From positions 1-21,476 of the IMG/VR virus record IMGVR_UViG_3300025853_000790: a stretch of 21,476 nucleotides of DNA; one strand, given 5' to 3'. The position numbers were made by a program, and so were the translations under genes. Shown here piece after piece: positions 16,454 to 21,476 of this stretch (positions are counted from its first letter, which is position 1; every line of letters starts with the position of its first letter). This DNA comes from a virus. The notes beneath the pieces are model-generated. The model saw only the letters and a program-made list of their open reading frames with translations. It searched no databases and was not told where the DNA came from.

Positions 16454-18630
16454 TATTTGAAATTTTTAAAAGCTGACCTCTTAAATTTTTTGCCATTTAT
16501 TGATTTATTCCTTCCAATATTTTTAAAAGGTGAATATTTTAATTTATATAAATTTTTTGGATTTTTTGTAGTTTTTAGTTCACTTTCTTTTCTTTTTGCA
16601 TACCCCCTATTTGACTGCTGCACTTTTGCAAAAGCTATTAATGAAGAAAAGGCTACAAGTCTATCCACGTTAACACCGGGTTGGTATGCAAGCATTTCTT
16701 TAAGCAACATCGGATCAGGTATTCTTTCAATACCTAAAGTACTGCTTATAACATTACCTTCTTTATCAAATTCTTGTTCTGTTTCTTCTCTAAGAAACTC
16801 TATAGCATAAGATATTAGGTGATTCTTAAATAGCGTACCTGTATTTTTCCAACCATACTCTTGAAATACACTTTTATTAGATCCCAAGTCTTTAAGAAAT
16901 AGTATTTGGTTTTTGGGTACTAAATATCTTTGTTTTCTTTTAGAAATCATATGCTGTATAAATAAAGATATATTGTTCTCTACTACTGTCCAGGCATTAT
17001 ACCATTCTATAATAAGCTCCAATTGTTGATGTGTTTTATTTATATCATCATATCTACCACACCATGCTGCTACAATTTTATCTTTTTCTATAATGTGTTC
17101 TATACCATCTGGTGTTTCTCTAGCTATCTCTACCATGTTCTTATATACAAAGATACTACATAAAGAATCAGATGTTGTAGTTTTTCCTTCAGAAACAGGG
17201 TCAATACCCGCATAATACAAACCAAAATCCGGATTAGGCACTGGCCTTTCCCAAACTACTAAACAACCAGTTTTATCGTGAAGCTTCCTACTAACAGGAA
17301 ATTTATTTATAGGTAGTTTATTAGACCTCTTAGCTTCAATACCTTCTTGTGTTCTTTCTAGTTCTATGTGTTCATAGCTGTATTCTTTATCTTCAATCTT
17401 TTTAAGCTGCTTATGTATAAGCCCTTGTGGAAATATACTTTCTTTTCTATACGCAAAAGCCTCTGCTATGTTTGTAGGTTTCTGTGATATTCTTAACTGA
17501 TACTGCTCTGGATTGAGATTTTCCTTCCATTCTTTTCTTTCTGAATAAATTGCCTGTAAAGCCTCTTCTATTAATGAGTTTCCAAAAGAATCAATATATG
17601 GAGGCATAGACCATTGTTCAGGAATAAACAATCCAGCATATGCTTCTGTACCATCTGCATCTATAAGATTTGTTTTTACAGCACGTATACCATTGGCTTT
17701 AGGATTAAGTATCATTTCCTTTAAAGGCTTACATTGTTCAAGATCACCAACAGATCCCGCTGCTATAAACATACCTGTTGTTTCCATTCCTGATAACATT
17801 GCAGGTCTTAAATATTCATAGGTATCCATCATTTTAGGAGCAATTCCTGCCTCCTCATGAAAGAAATAAGTTGTAGGACCACCTACACCTGTTGTAGCAT
17901 TTTTTTCAAATGAAGCCCCTTGAATTTTTGACTTCAAACCTTTTCTTAGCTTTCTATTGCCTATGCGTACTTCTATCTGCTGTTGCCACAACAAAACTTT
18001 TTCTGGATTGCTAGGTCTATACCAAGCGGTATGTTCATTAAGAAAGTCTCTATACTCCTCTAAAAACTTCCAAGATCCCTTGTCATTGATATAATCTTTA
18101 AGACTAGCACCAATTTTACATACAGAACCTTCTTCAAACCAATATTGGTTTAATAGTTTTGCCATGTGAAAATAGGATGATGCTATTTGACGTTTTTTTA
18201 ATATTGCTGAATGCTCATTGTGTAACTCTGCAAGTATTTCATATAATGCCATATGATATTGTGCATCTCTAACTTTTGCAAAGCCATATTTTTTCTCCTC
18301 TTTATCATAGATAGGAAGAAAGTTTAACCACATATAGTAGTCTCTTGTAAGATACCAGGTTTCACTACCTACAAATATTACCCCATTCCGGCATTTGTTT
18401 TTTTGATCTTCCCAGTACTTAATAAAGTCTTTAGACCTGAAAGGACTTTTGCAGTAAAAACCAAGCTCATTAAAACTTCTTGCTTGCTCATTAAACATGT
18501 AAGATGTTTTATCAAAATTGTATAAGCCTGGCTCTTTAAACAATCCTAAAATAAAAAAGGCAAACTCTGACTTATCTCTAAATTCAGTAGTTTGCCAATT
18601 TCCATTACTGTATGTTGGTATACTAATCAT
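16453..18630 (-). CDS. terL: Terminase large subunit (packaging ATPase and nuclease)
   Basis: A 725-aa packaging motor. The ATPase part has an adenine-region-like start (KVRDAQYHMALYEIL), a deviant Walker A at about 145-153 (KKRQIASSY, in place of GxxxxGKS/T), and a Walker B-like strand TTYFFHEEAG at 253-262, with Glu259/Glu260 as the acidic pair. Residues 385-401 (KPTNIAEAF...IFP) form the characteristic link to the nuclease domain. The RNase H-like nuclease shows Asp477 (YYAGIDPVSEG), Asp487 and Glu551 (TVVENN). The C-terminal ~60 residues are strongly basic. It cuts concatemeric genomes and pumps DNA through the portal. It overlaps the co-chaperonin gene by 8 nt and the portal gene by one base. 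Confidence 0.93.
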   Translation of the reverse strand: MISIPTYSNGNWQTTEFRDKSEFAFFILGLFKEPGLYNFDKTSYMFNEQARSFNELGFYCKSPFRSKDFIKYWEDQKNKCRNGVIFVGSETWYLTRDYYMWLNFLPIYDKEEKKYGFAKVRDAQYHMALYEILAELHNEHSAILKKRQIASSYFHMAKLLNQYWFEEGSVCKIGASLKDYINDKGSWKFLEEYRDFLNEHTAWYRPSNPEKVLLWQQQIEVRIGNRKLRKGLKSKIQGASFEKNATTGVGGPTTYFFHEEAGIAPKMMDTYEYLRPAMLSGMETTGMFIAAGSVGDLEQCKPLKEMILNPKANGIRAVKTNLIDADGTEAYAGLFIPEQWSMPPYIDSFGNSLIEEALQAIYSERKEWKENLNPEQYQLRISQKPTNIAEAFAYRKESIFPQGLIHKQLKKIEDKEYSYEHIELERTQEGIEAKRSNKLPINKFPVSRKLHDKTGCLVVWERPVPNPDFGLYYAGIDPVSEGKTTTSDSLCSIFVYKNMVEIARETPDGIEHIIEKDKIVAAWCGRYDDINKTHQQLELIIEWYNAWTVVENNISLFIQHMISKRKQRYLVPKNQILFLKDLGSNKSVFQEYGWKNTGTLFKNHLISYAIEFLREETEQEFDKEGNVISSTLGIERIPDPMLLKEMLAYQPGVNVDRLVAFSSLIAFAKVQQSNRGYAKRKESELKTTKNPKNLYKLKYSPFKNIGRNKSINGKKFKRSAFKNFK

Positions 18631-18895
18631 CTTCTACAATTGCATGTATGTCTTTTTCATCAATAAGAAAGTGGTTTTCCCCTTTATGTTCCATTTCAAT
18701 GGTTTGTATATGCTTTGCATATTTAATGAGATTGCCTATTTCTACATTTTCTACTTTTTTTCCTACAGCTACTACATATGCTAGATATTCTTTTGTAGCT
18801 GCAGTTTCTGGCATAAGAATGCTTGTACCTTTAAAAAATTTTGGTGCTTCTTTTTCTTTCAGCAGCACCTTACTGCCTAATGGTTTGATTTTCAT
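18623..18895 (-). CDS. Phage co-chaperonin, GroES/Cpn10-like
   Basis: A 90-aa protein matching the GroES plan: opening strand PLGSKVLLKE, a mobile-loop segment with SILMPETA (the hydrophobic I-L-M stands where GroES has the GroEL-binding I-V-L), then AYVVAVGKK and VEIGNLIKYA, and the closing strand KDIHAIVEDD. The roof hairpin region is short and different (TIEMEHKGENHFLID). It would cap the host GroEL and adapt it to fold phage proteins, as T4 gp31 does for capsid. It overlaps the terminase gene by 8 nt and lies just upstream of the head genes, which suits folding of the major capsid protein. The client is inferred. Confidence 0.82.
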   Translation of the reverse strand: MKIKPLGSKVLLKEKEAPKFFKGTSILMPETAATKEYLAYVVAVGKKVENVEIGNLIKYAKHIQTIEMEHKGENHFLIDEKDIHAIVEDD

Positions 18896-18906
18896 TGTTG
18901 TTGGTT

Positions 18907-19425
18907 TTATAATTGATCATATGCTAAACCCTGACCTCCACGGACAGAACTTTGTTGTTCTTGTTTCATATCATTGAATGCACCTTTATAGGAATTTCTA
19001 ATGCTTTCAAACTTAGCCGCTGCATTAACCATAGAATTTATATTTCCATCCCTTCCATGCTCAATAGCTGTTACTTCCATGTATCTTGCCAATCTATCTA
19101 ACATTGATTTGATACCTCTATATGCTCTGTATGTTGGTGTCTCATATAATTTCTGACATTTTATTAAGCCCATTTGTATAAGCTCATCTTCAGAAGACTC
19201 CTCCATCTGTATCTCTTCAACAATCATATCTTCCTTTTCATGCTCCGGAAGATTAAAGAAAGGGTTAAGATCAGGATTTGGACATGTCATATAGAATAAA
19301 TACTGATAAACATTAAGATATGTTTCAGGAAATGCTTCCATTATATCTTTTAAAAACTTTAAAGTATAGCAATGTTCCGTAGGAACTACCTTGTCATTCT
19401 GTATATCAAATAACTTTATTAGCAT
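18907..19425 (-). CDS. Helical protein next to terminase; possible small terminase or head-assembly factor
   Basis: A 172-aa mostly helical acidic protein. It has an N-terminal segment (MLIKLFDIQNDKVVPTEHCYTLKFLKDIMEAFPETYL), an acidic loop (EEIQMEESSEDEL) and a helical C-terminal half (YRAYRGIKSMLDRLARYMEV, then NSMVNAAAKFESIRNSYKGAFNDMKQ), ending in a Gly/Arg/Gln tail. Its location, two genes before the large terminase, and its size and helical nature fit a small terminase, though no HTH is obvious. It overlaps the nuclease gene by 20 nt and is followed by the co-chaperonin gene. The function is unresolved. Confidence 0.7.
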   Translation of the reverse strand: MLIKLFDIQNDKVVPTEHCYTLKFLKDIMEAFPETYLNVYQYLFYMTCPNPDLNPFFNLPEHEKEDMIVEEIQMEESSEDELIQMGLIKCQKLYETPTYRAYRGIKSMLDRLARYMEVTAIEHGRDGNINSMVNAAAKFESIRNSYKGAFNDMKQEQQSSVRGGQGLAYDQL

Positions 19426-20227
19426 CTTTCTTGTCTTTTAGCCACATAATAAGGCTTATCACCTCATCTTTTAAATATGGAAGGTTATACATTTTGATTT
19501 TCTTAATTATTGGTTCTCCGTTCTCGTATTTAGTCTTTGGGTATCCATATTCATCTTCCCCCTCACTCTCAAACTGTACATGCTGTATTTTTAAAGAACC
19601 CACTTTTAACTTAGGATTGTGCTTCTTTATTATGTAAGCATATATGCTCATCTGTAAATTATAATGGTTTAAATTACAATCATCTAAATGGTTTACAGGA
19701 ATGTGCATTTTTTTACTTATACCCTCCCAGTTTACAAAGCTCTTTTCTTTGATCTCCTTATTAGTCTTGTAATCTGTAATATTTATCTTGCCATTTACTA
19801 CCTCTACTAAATCTGCCTGACCACACAATCCTGCTGACTTCAAATATACAAAATGTTCAGGATATACCCCATCAGATATCTTCTGAGTAGGAGCATGTTT
19901 AACACCTTCTTCTATAATAGGCTTTACAATAGGTAGCTCTACACCTTCTCTCTCTATAGTACTAAAGTCTAAAAGATCTGCCTCTCTTTGATTGTGATAC
20001 CAGTTACCCAAATCTATAGCTCTTTGCGTTTCCCCTTCCCATATGTTCATTATAACCTGTGGCTGTAAACCATACCACTTAGACTTCTTGTTTGTAGAAC
20101 ACTTCTTTGCTACACCTTTCTTATCAAAACCATCTTTGAACATTGATATAAATGATGTAACACTTGTCCAAACTATACCGTCTGAACTTTCATACTTATG
20201 ACCCTTTTCTATAAATGTTAATCCCAT
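19406..20227 (-). CDS. PD-(D/E)XK family nuclease (RecB/Cas4-like exonuclease)
   Basis: A 273-aa nuclease. The motif core is GQADLVEVVNGKINITDYKTNKE: Asp139, then Asp152-x-Lys154 (the D...(D/E)xK catalytic set). It is preceded by PEHFVY with Glu124 and followed by a QxxxY-type motif (LQMSIYAY, Gln192 and Tyr196) typical of RecB/Cas4/lambda-exonuclease-like enzymes. His78 in GNWYHNQ is a further possible metal ligand. Such enzymes trim DNA ends for recombination and repair. It sits upstream of the terminase with one-base and 20-nt overlaps. Its place here suggests a role in preparing or repairing genome ends before packaging, which is inference. There is no helicase fused to it, and the four-Cys iron-sulfur cluster of Cas4 is absent. 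Confidence 0.85.
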   Translation of the reverse strand: MGLTFIEKGHKYESSDGIVWTSVTSFISMFKDGFDKKGVAKKCSTNKKSKWYGLQPQVIMNIWEGETQRAIDLGNWYHNQREADLLDFSTIEREGVELPIVKPIIEEGVKHAPTQKISDGVYPEHFVYLKSAGLCGQADLVEVVNGKINITDYKTNKEIKEKSFVNWEGISKKMHIPVNHLDDCNLNHYNLQMSIYAYIIKKHNPKLKVGSLKIQHVQFESEGEDEYGYPKTKYENGEPIIKKIKMYNLPYLKDEVISLIMWLKDKKDANKVI

Positions 20228-20547
20228 TACTTCTTAAATGTTAGGTTATTCATTAACTTTTCTTCTGTATCCTCATCCATTAAGGCTTTCCATTTTCCTA
20301 AAGGGCAATCTGATGATAAAGCTCTAGTCTTTAGAGATAGGCTACACCCACACTCTCCGCAACAAGGTTGTGTTCCTGGAGCCATGCACTTAGAACCTTT
20401 GGTATCTAGGCTAGGGCATTCCTTACATATTGACCACCTCTTTGCTGCTTCAGCTTCCACATGCTCCTTCTTAAATACCCTGTTCTTTATACCTTCAAGA
20501 ATTTGCTTCCTGCTCTTAAAAGCTCCCAAATATTTATTCCATGCCAT
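20227..20547 (-). CDS. Cys-rich zinc-binding protein
   Basis: A 106-aa protein with a basic helical N-terminus (residues 1-38) and a cluster of Cys residues: Cys41-x2-Cys44, Cys54, Cys62-Cys63-x2-Cys66-x-Cys68, and Cys81 in CPLGKW. This is at least one and probably two zinc sites of the ribbon or treble-clef kind. The final CPLGKW is a motif that I associate with small zinc proteins of Bacteroidota phages and relatives. It overlaps the IHF-like gene by 14 nt and touches the nuclease gene by one base. A DNA-binding or protein-adaptor role for the neighbouring nuclease or terminase is plausible but unproven. Confidence 0.72.
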   Translation of the reverse strand: MAWNKYLGAFKSRKQILEGIKNRVFKKEHVEAEAAKRWSICKECPSLDTKGSKCMAPGTQPCCGECGCSLSLKTRALSSDCPLGKWKALMDEDTEEKLMNNLTFKK

Positions 20548-20902
20548 ATCTTTTATTTTTAAACTCTTTCTTTTTATCTATCCTTTTATTTACCCTTTCT
20601 AACGCATCTTCATAAAGCTTAATCTTTTCAGATACTGTTATACTCTTTTCATAACCATTGTATGTAGTCTTTTTTAGATTGCCAAGTATGTCTTTTTGTT
20701 TTTTTAAATTATATAACAACTTGTTCCTACGTATAAAAAAAGTACCCAAGTCATTTAAGTATAATCCCAAATGTTCAATATCTGACAAGCTCTCACGCAC
20801 CCTATCATAGTAAAATCCTATAAATGCATTTACAACATCTTCAGAAACCCCAAGCTCTTCAGCTATCCCATCCTTATATGTTATTGCTTTTTTTGGATTC
20901 AT
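20534..20902 (-). CDS. IHF/HU-like DNA-binding protein with coiled-coil tail
   Basis: A 122-aa protein whose first ~60 residues follow the HU/IHF pattern: two helices (KDGIAEELGV and EDVVNAFIGFYYDRVRESLS) and then beta strands with HLGLYLNDLGTFFIRR, matching the fGtF signature of that fold (Gly53-Thr54-Phe55). The usual DNA-clasping arm with its R-N-P tip is not visible. Instead there is a helical, Lys-rich tail (about 65-120). IHF-like subunits are known from Crassvirales and other Bacteroidota phages. It could bend DNA for packaging or pair with a host HU partner. It begins with an ATGA overlap on the winged-helix gene. Confidence 0.72.
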   Translation of the reverse strand: MNPKKAITYKDGIAEELGVSEDVVNAFIGFYYDRVRESLSDIEHLGLYLNDLGTFFIRRNKLLYNLKKQKDILGNLKKTTYNGYEKSITVSEKIKLYEDALERVNKRIDKKKEFKNKRYGME

Positions 20903-21255
20903 GTTCCAAGAACTTTTATATCTAAAAATATTGCATTATGTGTTTCTACTTCAATATCTTCAGATATCCATACCCGTTTCTTCCGGCTGTCTCCATCTTT
21001 AACTATCAAACCCTTCTTCTCAATTTTTGTTATGGCATTTCTTGCAGATTGCTTAGTCCTGTATATACACTTAACAGATAGTTGCTGACACAGCTCATTT
21101 ATCTCTATGCCATTGTTCTTTGACAAGTCTGTAAGTAACTCCAACTCTGTACGGCTCACCTTAATGTTATTGAAAAAACAATAGGTCAATATCTGATACA
21201 TAATCACCTTATCCCTATTTGATCTCACCTTTTTATCTACCTTTCTAACTATCAT
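20899..21255 (-). CDS. Winged-helix-like putative DNA-binding protein
   Basis: A 118-aa protein with a basic N-terminus and a predicted helix-turn-helix-wing plan: ILTYCFFNNI and RTELELLTDLSKNNGIEINELCQQLSV, then a recognition-like helix TKQSARNAITKIEKKG and a wing (LIVKDGDSRKKRVWIS). The pattern resembles MarR-like or replication-initiator winged helices. It is linked by ATGA overlaps to the amidase gene before it and the IHF-like gene after it. A regulator of the late operon is the likely job; a DNA-packaging accessory is possible. No close family was recognised. Confidence 0.65.
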   Translation of the reverse strand: MIVRKVDKKVRSNRDKVIMYQILTYCFFNNIKVSRTELELLTDLSKNNGIEINELCQQLSVKCIYRTKQSARNAITKIEKKGLIVKDGDSRKKRVWISEDIEVETHNAIFLDIKVLGT

Positions 21256-21476
21256 TTTATATAATCTATTATGCTACTAAATATCCATTTTGCTATTTGC
21301 TCTCTTCCAGGTCTTGTCATCAAGTACTTCTTGCACTCCTGCTCAGTATCCATGAAAAAACACTCCACCAAAACTGCTGGCATCTTAGTATGCTTGACAA
21401 CATAAAAATCCCTTTTCTTAATACCCCTCCATCTCTCTCCGTAAAAATGTGGTGCATATTGTGACTGTAAACACTC
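21252..21476 (-). CDS. N-acetylmuramoyl-L-alanine amidase, C-terminal part (cut by window edge)
   Basis: The open frame runs in from the window edge and gives the last 74 aa of the protein. The segment HTKMPAVLVECFFMDT matches the conserved end of Amidase_3 enzymes, where the Glu in VE is the catalytic acid, and is followed by a closing helix with REQIAKWIFSSIIDYIK. Such enzymes cut the bond between muramic acid and the stem peptide, and serve as phage endolysins. The stop codon overlaps the next start as ATGA. The N-terminal zinc ligands are outside the window. It likely acts as the endolysin. Confidence 0.78.
   Translation of the reverse strand, partial: ECLQSQYAPHFYGERWRGIKKRDFYVVKHTKMPAVLVECFFMDTEQECKKYLMTRPGREQIAKWIFSSIIDYIK

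Noticed and set aside
16457-16810. Plus-strand open frame of 117 codons
   Set aside because: It is antisense to the 3' end of the terminase gene. Its hydrophobic and Leu/Phe-rich content comes from the Lys/Asn-rich coding strand.
18648-18977. Plus-strand open frame of 109 codons
   Set aside because: It crosses the co-chaperonin gene and the end of its neighbour, both well supported on the minus strand.
1-21476. tRNA genes, integrase, attachment sites or insertion sequences
   Set aside because: No cloverleaf-like sequence, recombinase motif, terminal repeats or transposase was found on either strand by eye.

Overview
The window is part of the structural and packaging region of a tailed double-stranded DNA bacteriophage. 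Every credible gene lies on the minus strand, so transcription runs from position 21476 down to 1. The genes are packed tightly, with ATGA, TAATG and 8-20 nt overlaps. Leaders are AT-rich and purine-poor, with no consistent Shine-Dalgarno sequence, and the structural proteins are rich in Cys and Asn. Together with the family look of TerL, the portal and the fibre N-terminus, this points to a phage of Bacteroidota, probably environmental and perhaps a distant relative of crAss-like phages. The lineage is inferred and not proven. No integrase, repressor or host gene is visible.

In transcription order, the first block (21476-18623) holds the 3' end of a cell-wall amidase, a winged-helix-like protein, an IHF/HU-like protein, a Cys-rich zinc-binding protein, a PD-(D/E)XK nuclease, a helical protein that could be the small terminase, and a GroES-like co-chaperonin. 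The second block (18630-9985) is the head module: large terminase, portal, a pair of overlapping membrane/coiled-coil genes that look like spanins, a scaffold-like protein and the major capsid protein. A strong hairpin terminator follows the capsid gene.

The third block (9902-5923) holds a 69-aa putative decoration protein, a 338-aa protein of unknown role, a connector/tail-stub-like protein, a Dps-like ferritin-fold protein with a complete ferroxidase ligand set, and a 511-aa structural protein with an inserted Ala/Gly/Thr-rich domain. A second perfect hairpin terminator follows. The last block (5870-1) looks like the fibre or receptor-binding module: a beta-rich Cys protein, a 43-aa zinc-ribbon gene, a LamG-like protein, an 82-aa protein and a 1267-aa multidomain fibre/adhesin. 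A further gene probably begins at the edge.

The layout suggests one late operon for lysis, DNA packaging, head assembly and tail/fibre assembly. It is punctuated by terminators behind the two genes most likely to be needed at high copy. The most unusual content is the Dps-like gene inside the virion cassette, the GroES homologue beside terminase, the spanin-like pair between portal and scaffold, and a ten-A run near the end of the small zinc-ribbon gene. No tRNA, rRNA, CRISPR array or insertion sequence was found, and no intergenic stretch exceeds 300 bases.
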